Source: Chloroflexota bacterium (GTDB taxonomy: Bacteria; Chloroflexota; Limnocylindria; Limnocylindrales; CSP1-4). Taken from it: DNA of 64,000 nt. This document shows, piece after piece, positions 22,176 to 31,569 of this stretch. The DNA is taken from contig JAJXUG010000008.1 in the NCBI GenBank assembly GCA_021783095.1, forward strand, positions 31,531-95,530, read 5' to 3'. How positions within the stretch are numbered: position 1 is the first letter of the stretch; every line of letters begins with the position of its first letter. Position numbers and translations under genes: made by a program. The notes under the pieces are model-generated. The model searched no databases. It was not told where the DNA came from and was given only the letters and a program-made list of their open reading frames with translations.

Positions 22176-22489
22176 GCTCATCTCTTCCTCGCCGATCGTG
22201 GCCTGTTCACCCTGATGATCGTGATGCACCTCGACGCTCGGGACCTGTCGGCGTCGCCCGGCCAAGGCTTTGCCGAGCTGAATGGGCCCGATTCAGGGGG
22301 CCGAACGGCCCTGCCGCAAGGGCCGTTCGGCTCGATCGCCAGTGGACCGCCAAGATCGTCCGATCACGGGACTGCCCGTAGCCATCCCGCGACCACCGTC
22401 GGCACCACGAGCCGGAGGCCTGGGACCTACCGGGTCAAGTCATGTAGCTCCACGACCGGCTCAAAGCGGGGCATGGCTCGCATGACTCC

Positions 22490-22890
22490 GCCGTGCCCTC
22501 TGGCTCGACCAGTCGCGGCCCCAGGATCCACACGAGCGGCGCCGTCGTCTCCGCCCCACCCTCGACCGCGCGTTCGACCGGTGGTGCTTCACGGTCGAGT
22601 GCGACAGGCCGAGGCGGTGGGCGGCGGCCTTCCCGACCCGACGGGGACTTGGGCGTCGGTGCGGATCGGACCACCGTGCCGTCATGGCTCAAGCATGACG
22701 GTGGGCGGGGTTCCTACTCGGCCGACGCGCGTCAGTCCGCGCTCGCCCCGCCTTCGTCTCGCCCGCTTCCGCTCTGCCTTCAGGCACCGGCACCTGCGGG
22801 GCGAGCATCGACACGAGCCGCGCCGTCGTCTCAGCGGATGGGTGAACCGCTGGGCGAACGCTCGAACTCCCGGGGCTTCTCGGTCGAGGG
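22490..22890 (-). pseudogene. Two degraded LuxR-type HTH fragments
   Basis: VGKAAAHRLGLSHSTVKHHRSNARSRVG and AETTAPLVWILGPRLVEPEG (copy 1); AETTARLVSMLAPQVPVPEG (copy 2). Confidence 0.45.
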
Positions 22891-22989
22891 GACCGGAAAG
22901 TCAATGGTGGAGGGGCAATGCCTGTTGAGCCTCCGACCTTTGCTCGCCCGCCCGCGGCCTTGATCAGGGCGGCAGTCATGTTCGTCGTC

Positions 22990-23247
22990 GAGCGGCCCTC
23001 GCGCGGGTGACGGCGTCGAGGCTTCGACTTCGCTTCAGTGCCGCTCGGCAGTCCGGACAGTAGCGTTGTACGGGCGAGCGGCGCTCGACCACCTGATGAC
23101 AGCGCTCGCACTCGAGAAGGGCGACGGTCAGCCACTCGCGTGAGCAACGGGGGAGAGGCAGGGCGATCTCGGTGGTGGTCGTGCCCCGCGCATTCAGTAC
23201 ACGCCCGGCTCCCGCCCGCCGGAGCCAGCTACCTCCGGGTAGCACGT
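22990..23247 (-). pseudogene. Serine recombinase C-terminal tail, copy 2, truncated at the tRNA-Asn-like sequence
   Basis: SWLRRAGAGRVLNARGTTTTEIALPLPRCSREWLTVALLECERCHQVVERRSPVQRYCPDCRAALKR, homologous to copy 1 only from WLRRAG onward. Confidence 0.75.
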
Positions 23248-23258
23248 GTCCGCAGGCG
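23216..23258. repeat. Candidate att direct repeat, right copy
   Basis: CCGCCGGAGCCAGCTACCTCCGGGTAGCACGT, one mismatch to 10123-10154. Confidence 0.75.
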
Positions 23259-23634
23259 TGCGTGGAAGACCTCGACTTGGCGTGCGACCTCAACTTGTGG
23301 CAGACCTGAGGCAATCCTCAACTTGTGCCGGACAGACGAGGTCGCCACGACCTGACGTCTTCGAATCCCTCCGGGCGCGTCGACGACGTGCCGATGTGGG
23401 CATCGCACCACCACGGCGCCAACCGCAACCTGTTACGTCCTTCCAGCTTCGGCCAACGGTTACGTACTGTCTGGCCCCGCCAACTGTTGGCCACCGCTTC
23501 CCCGCCGGTTCAGCACACGGGAGGCGTCGGCGCCCGGCGCCTGATGCCGCGGGACCGCCTCCGACGTCCACGGTGGGATCCACGTCGCGGGGGCCGCGGA
23601 TCCGGTGCCGCTGGACGCTGGACGGAGGTGTGGC

Positions 23635-24114
23635 TCAGCCGCCCGTGACGGCGAACCAGCGCGGGCCGGCGCCGGTCTGGCCGGCGAAGAACACGACCGG
23701 GGCGAGGCACGGCGTCGGCAGGCTCACGTGTGCCGAGACCATCGCGTCGCCCTCGGGCGAGAACGGGACGGTGTCGGTCAGGATCGGGCTGGCGCCGGCG
23801 CACGCGACGATCGCGCGACCGGTCGGGATCGGGTTCGTCCCAGCCGCCCCGCCGGAGGCCAGCACGAGGCCCTGGACCGAGACCGTGAGGCGGCCGTCGG
23901 CGAACAGGCGGGCGTCGCCGCGGTCGAGGACCCACGCAATGCCCCCGCCGGCGATGCCGTCGAGCGCGAGGCCGCCCGTCGGGATGCCGGTCATCGACGC
24001 GTCGAGGAGCTTGGTGCCGGGGTCTGCGGCTGCTGCGCCGCTGGCGAGGGCCACCGCGATGACGGCACCTACGATGGCGGGCACGAGGCGGCCGAGACGG
24101 GTGCGGGCAGACAT
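23635..24114 (-). CDS. Secreted hypothetical protein
   Basis: Signal peptide MSARTRLGRLVPAIVGAVIAVALASGAAAADP. Confidence 0.65.
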   Translation of the reverse strand: MSARTRLGRLVPAIVGAVIAVALASGAAAADPGTKLLDASMTGIPTGGLALDGIAGGGIAWVLDRGDARLFADGRLTVSVQGLVLASGGAAGTNPIPTGRAIVACAGASPILTDTVPFSPEGDAMVSAHVSLPTPCLAPVVFFAGQTGAGPRWFAVTGG

Positions 24115-24393
24115 GGGGCGATCCTCCTAGGTGACGACAGGTGGCGCAGGTGTCGTCGTGGGCGTGGATACGCCACGGTGGGGGCGGCGGTTTCCGGAAG
24201 TTGATCGCAGCCGGTTGCCTGGGCAGGGCTGGGCGAGGTGGACACGGCCGAACTTCGCGGCGTGCTGCGTCGCGGCGATGCCCGGGCTCGCCACCCGAAT
24301 GGGGGCCGCTGTGGGCAGCGACCGGCGCATGGGCGCGTACCTGCCCGCTCCTCTGAGTCAACCGAAGTCAAGACGCGCCTCGAGCCCAGCCGC

Positions 24394-24430
24394 TTGACAC
24401 CATGCGGTCTGTGATGCAGACTAGTCTGCA
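24394..24430 (+). promoter_or_regulatory. Promoter-like -35 TTGACA with overlapping 16-bp perfect palindrome TGCAGACTAGTCTGCA
   Basis: TTGACA 24394-24399; palindrome 24415-24430 where the -10 is expected. Confidence 0.65.
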
Positions 24431-24475
24431 CGGAACGAGACCGCACGCACACGAAGGGGGCCGGAGGCCAGAGAC

Positions 24476-25096
24476 ATGAACAACCAGAACGAGGTCGAAC
24501 GGAGGGCCCGCCGCTACTGGTACGAGGACGGGTTCGCCGAGATCGGGCTGGGCGTGCTCTTCGGCGCACTGGGCCTCGTGTTTGCGCTGGAGGCTTCGGC
24601 CAGCTCCGGGGCCGTCAGAGTCGCCGCGGTCGCGACTCTGACGCTCCTCGTGTTCCTCGGAACACTGGCGGTGCGAGGCGCGATCAAGACGAGCAAGGAG
24701 CGCCTGACCTACCCGCGGACCGGCTACGTGGCCTACCGGCGCGACTCGTCGAGTCGCCGGACCATCCTGGCTGTGCTCGTGATCGTCGGCGGCACGGCGA
24801 TCGCCCTGGGCGCTTCGGCCGCGACGCCGGGACGGGTCCTGGCGCTGCAGAGCCTCACCGTGGCGGCCGCCCTGCTCGTGCCCGCCTACCGGCTCGGCCT
24901 CAGGCGCTTCTACTTCCTCGCGGCCGTGGCCGGAGTGGCGGGATGCGCAGCGGTGGCTCTCGGGGCAGGCGAGATCAGCGGCAGCGCACTGGTGTTCGGC
25001 GCCACCGGGGTCGCGAGCCTGCTTTCGGGGGCCTGGACGCTGCGGTCGTACCTCGGGCAGCCCGGCCAGGCGGACGAACGAGAGGACCACCGTTGA
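24476..25096 (+). CDS. Multi-pass membrane protein
   Basis: YEDGFAEIGLGVLFGALGLVFALEA and further TM segments; overlaps next gene start. Confidence 0.7.
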   Translation: MNNQNEVERRARRYWYEDGFAEIGLGVLFGALGLVFALEASASSGAVRVAAVATLTLLVFLGTLAVRGAIKTSKERLTYPRTGYVAYRRDSSSRRTILAVLVIVGGTAIALGASAATPGRVLALQSLTVAAALLVPAYRLGLRRFYFLAAVAGVAGCAAVALGAGEISGSALVFGATGVASLLSGAWTLRSYLGQPGQADEREDHR

Positions 25097-25464
25097 CCAC
25101 CGACAGCGAGACCGGCGCCAGTCGCGCGGCCGCGATCGCGTCGCTGGATCGGCTGATCCACGAGCCGGCCCGGCTCATGATCGTGACCGTGCTGGCGACG
25201 GTGGCCGAGGCCGACTTCGTCTACCTGGTCCGCGAGACCGGCCTGACCAAGGGCAACCTCGGCGCGCACCTCGTCCGGCTCGAGGCCGCCGGCTATCTCG
25301 AGATCGAGAAGACGTTTCGCGGCAAGGTGCCCCGGACAGTGTGCCGCCTGACCGACGCTGGCCTGGCCGCCTACCGGATGTATCGCGACGCGCTCCGGCG
25401 GACCGCGGACGAGCTCCCCGAAGTCCGGGCGGGCTCCGAGGACGGGTGGCTGAACCGTGCCTGA
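25093..25464 (+). CDS. Winged-helix transcriptional regulator
   Basis: PARLMIVTVLATVAEADFVYLVRETGLTKGNLGAHLVRLEAAGYLEIEKTFRGKVPRTVCRLTDAG; TTG start, 4-bp overlap. Confidence 0.85.
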   Translation: MTTDSETGASRAAAIASLDRLIHEPARLMIVTVLATVAEADFVYLVRETGLTKGNLGAHLVRLEAAGYLEIEKTFRGKVPRTVCRLTDAGLAAYRMYRDALRRTADELPEVRAGSEDGWLNRA

Positions 25465-26395
25465 GGCTGACTGCGCGATCCGGGCCGAGGGCCTGAGCCG
25501 CGACTTCGGCTCGCTGCGGGCGGTGGACGGCGTCTCGCTCGAAGTCCCGGTCGGTGCCATCTTCGGCTTCCTGGGGCCGAATGGATCGGGCAAGACGACG
25601 ACGATCCGGCTCCTGCTCGGCCTGCTCGAGCCCAGCGGGGGCACGGCCACCGTGCTCGGGCACGACACCCGAACCGACGGCGCTGCCGTCCGGGAACGCT
25701 GCGGCGCGCTGCTCGAGCACCCGGGCCTCTACGAGCGCCTGACCGCCCGCGACAACCTGGACTTCTACGCCCGGGTCTGGCATCTGCCCGGGCCCGAGCG
25801 GGAGCGGCGCGTCCACGAGCTGCTCGACGGCCTGGGCCTGTGGGACCGGCGCGAGGAGATCGTCGGGACGTGGAGCCGGGGCATGAAGCAGAAGCTCGCC
25901 GTGGCGAGGACGTTGCTCCACCGCCCGTCCCTGGTGTTCCTCGACGAGCCGACGGCCGGCCTGGATCCGATCGCGGCCGCGGCGCTGCGCGACGACCTGA
26001 CCGGCCTGGCCAGGCGGGAGGGCGTCACGGTCTTCCTGACGACGCACAATCTGGCCGAGGCCGAGAAGCTGTGCGATCGAGTCGCCGTGATTCGCAGCGG
26101 CCGCCTGGTCGCGGTCGGCCGCCCCGACGAGCTCCGCACACAGGCCCGGCGCGATCGCATGGAGGTCACCGGCGCCGGCCTGGACGATCGATCCGTCGCT
26201 CTGATGACCGCGGACCCGTCCGTCGAATCGGCGTCGCTGGCCGACGGTCGGCTGACCCTCCGGATCAGGGACGGCGCCAGCACCGCCCCATTGGTCGCCG
26301 CGCTCGTGCGCCAGGGTGTGGCGATCGACGAGGTGCGGAAGGGCGGCGCGGATCTCGAGGAGGCGTTCCTCGCCCTGATGGGAGCCGACGCATGA
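25457..26395 (+). CDS. ABC transporter ATP-binding protein
   Basis: Walker A GPNGSGKTTT, signature WSRGMKQKLAVA, Walker B LVFLDEP. Confidence 0.95.
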   Translation: MPEADCAIRAEGLSRDFGSLRAVDGVSLEVPVGAIFGFLGPNGSGKTTTIRLLLGLLEPSGGTATVLGHDTRTDGAAVRERCGALLEHPGLYERLTARDNLDFYARVWHLPGPERERRVHELLDGLGLWDRREEIVGTWSRGMKQKLAVARTLLHRPSLVFLDEPTAGLDPIAAAALRDDLTGLARREGVTVFLTTHNLAEAEKLCDRVAVIRSGRLVAVGRPDELRTQARRDRMEVTGAGLDDRSVALMTADPSVESASLADGRLTLRIRDGASTAPLVAALVRQGVAIDEVRKGGADLEEAFLALMGADA

Positions 26396-27129
26396 TCTCG
26401 GACGCGCTCACGGTCGCCCGCAAGGACCTGCGCGAGACGCTCCTCCAGTCTGGGACCCTGCGCCGCTCGTTGCGGGGCCTCCTCTTCTCCGTGGTCGTGT
26501 TCGGCGTCGTCCTGCCGCTGCAGATCGGCCCGGATCTGGTGCGCCAGCCGGCGGCGATCCTGCCGTTCGCGTGGGTGCCGCTCCTGCTGGCGAGCAACAT
26601 GATCGCCGACGGGATCGCCGGCGAGCGCGAGCGCCACACCCTCGAAACACTGCTGGCCAGCCGCCTGTCCGACCGGTCGATCCTGCTCGGCAAGGTCGTG
26701 GCCGCGGTCGCCTACGGCTGGAGCTTCATGGTCGTCAACGCACTGGTGGGGCTGCTGACCGTGAACCTGGCAAACCCGGCTCAGGCCATCCTGGTCTACT
26801 CGCCTCAGGCGATCCTGATTCTGGGCGTCTTCGGGTTGCTCGGCGCCGGGCTCGTCGCCTGCGGCGGTTCGCTCGTGGCGCTTCGGGCGCCGACGGTCCG
26901 CCAGGCCGCCCAGAACATGAGCCTGGCCCTGGTCGGGGTCTTTCTGGTCCCCGCACTCGCGATCCCGGCCCTGCCCGCGGACCTGCGCCGTCAGGTCATC
27001 GACACGCTCCTCGGCCTCGACTGGCTCACCATCGGCGTTGGTCTGGCGGCGATCCTGGTCGTGCTGGACGTCGCCCTCTTCTCCGCCGCGATGCTGCGCT
27101 TCCAGCGAACGCGCCTGATCCTGGACTGA
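26392..27129 (+). CDS. ABC-2 type transporter permease
   Basis: IADGIAGERERHTLETLLASRLSDRSILLGKVVAAVAYG, six TM segments. Confidence 0.88.
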   Translation: MISDALTVARKDLRETLLQSGTLRRSLRGLLFSVVVFGVVLPLQIGPDLVRQPAAILPFAWVPLLLASNMIADGIAGERERHTLETLLASRLSDRSILLGKVVAAVAYGWSFMVVNALVGLLTVNLANPAQAILVYSPQAILILGVFGLLGAGLVACGGSLVALRAPTVRQAAQNMSLALVGVFLVPALAIPALPADLRRQVIDTLLGLDWLTIGVGLAAILVVLDVALFSAAMLRFQRTRLILD

Positions 27130-27221
27130 GCGCCTGACTCGGGCGCTGGCGCCGCCGTGTTGGCCCCCGGGACTGCAAGCTCAACGACTGAGAGCCTGCC
27201 TCGTAAATGACCCTGCCAGGG

Positions 27222-27873
27222 TTACGCGGCCTCGGGTCGAAGGGTGACCGCATAGCCGAGCTGCTCGAGGCGGCGGGTGAGTCGGCGGCGGACGCGCTCG
27301 CGGTCCCGGTCGTCGAAGTGGCGTGGCCCGAGGTCGTGGAAGGGCCGGCCGGTCACGAGGACGGCGTAGATGATGCCCGGGATCGTGTGGCCGACCGCGA
27401 CGCAGGCGCGCATGGCGCCCCGCCGCGCTGCCAGCCGGTGGTATTGGGCGCCGAGGCAGGTGTCGGTCCTCGACGCCGAGCGGGCCGAGCCCACGAGCGC
27501 GCTGCGCAGCCAGGGGCTGCCGCGCCGGGTCCGGCCGCCGTGCCGGGTGCCGGCGCTCTCGTGGTTGCCGGGGCACATCCCGGCCCAGGAGGCGAGCCGG
27601 CGCGGCGAGCCGAAGCGCGCCATGTCGGTGCCGATCTCGACGAGCACGGTCTCGGCGGTCCGGCGCCCGATGCCGGGGATCGTGACCAGCCGCTCGATCA
27701 GCCCGTCGGCGCCCCGGAGGCGCCCGGCGATCTCGGCGTCGAGCGACTCGACGAGCGCGTCGAGGTCGGCGAGGTGGCGGAGCTGGGTGGCGAGCAGGAA
27801 CCGCTGGTGCGGCCCGACCGACCCGGCCAGCGCCTCGACGAGCGTGTCGTGCTTGCGGCGCTGGAACCGGCCT
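27222..27873 (-). pseudogene. IS110-family transposase, N-terminally truncated
   Basis: RFQRRKHDTLVEALAGSVGPHQRFLL...LVTIPGIGRRTAETVLVEIGTDMARFGSPRRLASWAGMCPGNHESAG; DEDD domain absent. Confidence 0.8.
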
Positions 27874-27911
27874 GATCGGGAGGTTGGACGCTCCTCGAAC
27901 AGCGATTCTGG

Positions 27912-28274
27912 TCAGCCACCGAATGCCGGCCAGGGGATGTCGTTGGGGATCGGCGCGTCCGGTGAGATCGACTTGGGCGGCCCGAGGCGCGGGCGCGATC
28001 CCCACTGGGGGCCGAGGCCCTGCGCGGCGCGCTCGTCGCACGGCGTCGCGGCGTCCTCGACGGCGACCACCAGGCCCGCGAACTCGCCGTCGAGCGGCTT
28101 GAACTCGTCCCAGTCCAGAGCGATGTCGGAGCACGGGTCGCCGAGACCGCCGGCCCGGATGCACCGGAGCTGCGTGCCGACAGCGAGGGTGATCTCGCGC
28201 TTGTGGCCCATGTAGTCCAGGAAGGCCCTTGTCGGGGCGGTCACCGTGAAGGTCGGGAGGCACGCTCGGGTCAT
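27912..28274 (-). CDS. Hypothetical protein
   Basis: ORF with plausible coding content. Confidence 0.5.
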   Translation of the reverse strand: MTRACLPTFTVTAPTRAFLDYMGHKREITLAVGTQLRCIRAGGLGDPCSDIALDWDEFKPLDGEFAGLVVAVEDAATPCDERAAQGLGPQWGSRPRLGPPKSISPDAPIPNDIPWPAFGG

Positions 28275-28372
28275 GTCCCCATCGTTGGCTGCGGAACTTG
28301 CTCGCGCAAGGCCCCGGAAGTCACCTGACGAGCGAGTTCATTCAGGCAGGCTCTGAGGTGCGCCGCAGCGCC

Positions 28373-29029
28373 TCAACGGGGCCGCCCGACATGCCTTCGG
28401 CCCCTCTCGCGGGGCGCCTGTCCGGGGCGAGTCTGCCGTTCGCGCTGCGGGAGGGGATCGCTGCCGGCCCCTCCTCCGCGGCCGCTCGAGTCCCCGAGCG
28501 CGCTGGTGCCGTCGCTCACCGCGGCAGCCGGTTCCGTGGCCGGGCCCGGCGGCGCGGTCGAGTCCCTCGCGCACGCCGCGCTGCTGATCGGGTCGGCAAG
28601 GCCGTCGCCGGCGGCCGGGTCGGTCAGCAGGTGCGGCCGAACGAGCCGCCGCGGTCGGATGTCACGCATGCCGACAGCCAATCGGACGGGGGCGCAGGCG
28701 GGCGGCGGGTCGGGGTGGCAGCTGATGGTCGGCGTGCGGGGAGCCGGGCTCCTCAGCCCGCGCCGCGCCTGGATCTCGTACAGGCGCCCAGCCGGCGTGA
28801 TCGTGCCGAGGTACTCGCCCGCCGGGTCGAACACGTCGCCGTCGTTCCACGGCGCCCAGCCGAGCCAGCACAGGTCCAGGTCGAAGACGTCGCGCTCGTG
28901 CCGGAAGGCCACGACGGCGCCCTGCGAATCGAACAGGAACTCGACGTCCGGCTTCACGGCCACAAACGCTGCCTCCGGCCATCTCGGCGATGCGCTGGTG
29001 CGACGGCTGCGCACGCCGCCCAGCGACAC
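28373..29029 (-). CDS. Protein with 4-fold beta-flower-like N-terminal region
   Basis: PDVEFLFDSQGAVVAFRHERDVFDLDLCWLGWAPWNDGDVFDPAGEYLGTI repeat pattern. Confidence 0.45.
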   Translation of the reverse strand: MSLGGVRSRRTSASPRWPEAAFVAVKPDVEFLFDSQGAVVAFRHERDVFDLDLCWLGWAPWNDGDVFDPAGEYLGTITPAGRLYEIQARRGLRSPAPRTPTISCHPDPPPACAPVRLAVGMRDIRPRRLVRPHLLTDPAAGDGLADPISSAACARDSTAPPGPATEPAAAVSDGTSALGDSSGRGGGAGSDPLPQRERQTRPGQAPRERGRRHVGRPR

Positions 29030-29284
29030 CAGTCAACCGCGCCCCGGCCGGGGTGCCAAGTGCCGACATTCCCGGCCCGACGGTTGATGCCGAAACCGTC
29101 GTCCTCAACTCGGGTGACGCGTTTCGAGACCCTCAGCCGTCGGTGCGATCGCGGCCCTCGTGCGGTCGTACTCGGTCGCGACGTGTCGCAGAGCGGGCTC
29201 ATCCGCGTGCGCCTCACCACCGCCGGTCGATCGCGCCATCGACGACCCGAGGCTCAGCCCTCCGGCTGCACCGCCTCGATCACG

Positions 29285-29531
29285 CTCGCAGGTCGCGCTG
29301 TCGCGATCGTCCTGGTGTGACGCAGGCCCGCGCGCTCGAGGAGGTCCGCGTACTCGGCAGCGGTCCGCTCCCGGCCGCCGAGCAGGACGAGCGTGCCTGC
29401 TCGAGCACGCCGAGCGCCGCAAGCGCTCGCAGGGCCCGATGCAGCGAGGGCGCGTGCGTTCCGGTGGCTGCCGCCAGCGCCGCGCTGCCGACCGGCTCCG
29501 TTCCGACAAGCTCTGGCGGACCCAGCTCCAC
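29285..29531 (-). pseudogene. Methyltransf_2-type O-methyltransferase with large internal deletion
   Basis: Dimerisation region LVGTEPVGSAALAAATGTHAPSLHRALRALAALGVLEQ followed out of frame by C-terminal LLGGRERTAAEYADLLERAGLRHTRTIATA. Confidence 0.5.
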
Positions 29532-30261
29532 TGCGACCCTACCGACACGGCGCCCTCGCCGCAGGTGCGCTGCTCATCATCGCCACCGTTTCCACCGTCG
29601 TCCTCGGCGCCATCGCCCTCACGCCCGTCGTCGGCGACCCGGTGAACCTTGCCCGGATCAGCGCCAACCAGACCCAGGTCTTCCTCGGGGCGCTGCTCCA
29701 GATCATCGGCGCCGCCGCCTGCCCGGCGATCGTCATCGCGCTCTACCCCGCGCTCCGCGCCTTCAGCCCGGCCATGGCCCTCGGGTCGGTGGCCTTCCGG
29801 ACGATCGAGGCGACCTTCTACGTCATCGGGATCGCGGGGCTGCTCATGCTGGTGACGCTTGGCGGGGAGGCCGCGAAGGCGGGCTCGGCTGACGTCGCCT
29901 TCTACGACCGGCTCGCCGCGCTGGTCGTCGCAGGCCGCGCGTGGCTCGGCTTCGTGGCCGCGGTCGTGTTCGCCGGCCTCGGCACGCTGCTGTACGACTG
30001 GGTCCTCTATCGATCCGCGCTCGTGCCGCGCTGGCTGTCGGGGTCGGGATCGGGGCCGCCGTCGCCATGCTGGCGGCTGCGGCCCTCGTGATGCTGGGCA
30101 CCGTCGCGCCTGTCTCGCCGGTCCACATCGTCCTGAACCTGCCCATCGCCATCCAGGAGATGGTCCTCGCGGTCTGGCTGATCGCCCGCGGCTTCGCTCC
30201 GGGCGCAGTCGCCGCCCAGCGGGCCTCGACGGGCACGCTCGTCGGCGCGGATGCCCGGTGA
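29530..30261 (+). pseudogene. DUF4386-like membrane protein, frameshifted near 30035
   Basis: VALYPALRAFSPAMALGSVAFRTIEATFYVIGIAGLLMLVTLG..., then VGIGAAVAMLAAAALVMLG in another frame. Confidence 0.6.
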
Positions 30262-30346
30262 CGGCCGCCCTCGATCCTCAGATCCGCCGTCCGGAGGCAC
30301 GGCCGGAGGGTGGTCCTCGCCGATCATCAGGCCGGCCTCCGGGCCG

Positions 30347-30895
30347 CTACATCTTCGCGGCGGCAACCTTCCCGATGGCCAGCTCGGCCGCCTCCTGCTG
30401 GGCCTGCGTGGTGTTGGGGTCCTTGAGGGCGACGGTGATCGTGATGGCCCGACCGCCCTTGCTGATGTCCAGCTCGGCAGTGGTGCCGGTGGCCCCGGAG
30501 GCGAAGAACGCCGCGTCGCCGAGGTTGGGCACGGCGGTCACGTGGGAGCCCGAGACGTTCTGGAGCCCGTAGGGGATCTGGCCGACGGATCCGGGATCGG
30601 TGGCGGCGATCGTCGCCCCGGAGGCGTCCGCCGCCTGCCAGGAGCACGAAGGGGCGTTGACGCCGGACGGAACGCCCGCGCCGACCGTCGTGCCCAACGC
30701 GGCGCTGACGTCCGCCGGCGAGGCCAGGGCGCACAGGGCGTCAGCCGTGAAGCCCAGACCAGCCGGCTGGCCGCCACCGGACGATGGCGCCGCGGAGCCC
30801 GACGGCGGCGAAGAGCTGGCGGCCGAGCATGCGACCACCGAGCTGAGGATGACCAGCGCGACTCCAGCGGTGACCAGCCTGCCTGAGGTCTTCAT
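30347..30895 (-). CDS. Putative lipoprotein (DUF3558-like)
   Basis: Lipobox VILSSVVACSA; single Cys pair around CALASPADVSAALG / CSWQA. Confidence 0.65.
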   Translation of the reverse strand: MKTSGRLVTAGVALVILSSVVACSAASSSPPSGSAAPSSGGGQPAGLGFTADALCALASPADVSAALGTTVGAGVPSGVNAPSCSWQAADASGATIAATDPGSVGQIPYGLQNVSGSHVTAVPNLGDAAFFASGATGTTAELDISKGGRAITITVALKDPNTTQAQQEAAELAIGKVAAAKM

Positions 30896-30961
30896 GGGCG
30901 CGAATTCTGACACAGCGAGTCAACAGCACCGCGCCGGCCTCCGCGCGCGGCACGGGATCGA

Positions 30962-31534
30962 CTAGCGGCGAGTGAGCAGCAGGGTCCACTCATCGGGACC
31001 ATCGCGCTCCAACCGCCATTCGACCTCCGTGGCGCAGCGGTCCTCCAAGGCGTGGCACAGCGGTCCCACAGGGTGGTCAGACCAGACTCGGGCGCTCTCG
31101 CCCGGTCGAAGCGCGTGGAGGATCGCGCAGATCGGACGGTGCTGCGCACTGCCTCCGAGCATGCCCGCCGCGCGCAGCGGGAACAGGTCTCCGGGCATCA
31201 TCGGGATGTCCCACGTCGGGTGATCACGATCACGCCTGTGGATGATCTCGACCCTTGTCTGGTCGGACTTCGACGCAGCCGTCCCGATGCCCGGCGCCGC
31301 CGCGTCGTCCGAGCCGCGCTGCTCCACGATCGGGGGCAGCTGTCGCAGCCAGTCCAGAAGCGGGTCCCCGCTCGTTCTGCTCATCATCATGTCGGATGCC
31401 TCGCTCTTCATGCGAGGAAGCATGAAGAGGGACCGCGTCCGAGACCGTGACATTGGTCGTTGTCGGGTCTTCCCGGGTTGGCCGAGACGCCCCGCCCGAC
31501 CCAGCCCGACGCACGCGGTGTCGCCCCGCCACAT
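30962..31534 (-). CDS. DUF2249-like domain protein (start uncertain)
   Basis: C-terminal LCHALEDRCATEVEWRLERDGPDEWTLLLTRR. Confidence 0.5.
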   Translation of the reverse strand: MWRGDTACVGLGRAGRLGQPGKTRQRPMSRSRTRSLFMLPRMKSEASDMMMSRTSGDPLLDWLRQLPPIVEQRGSDDAAAPGIGTAASKSDQTRVEIIHRRDRDHPTWDIPMMPGDLFPLRAAGMLGGSAQHRPICAILHALRPGESARVWSDHPVGPLCHALEDRCATEVEWRLERDGPDEWTLLLTRR

Positions 31535-31569
31535 TCGCGGTCCGGATCCGCTGGCCGTCGGCCCGGAGG

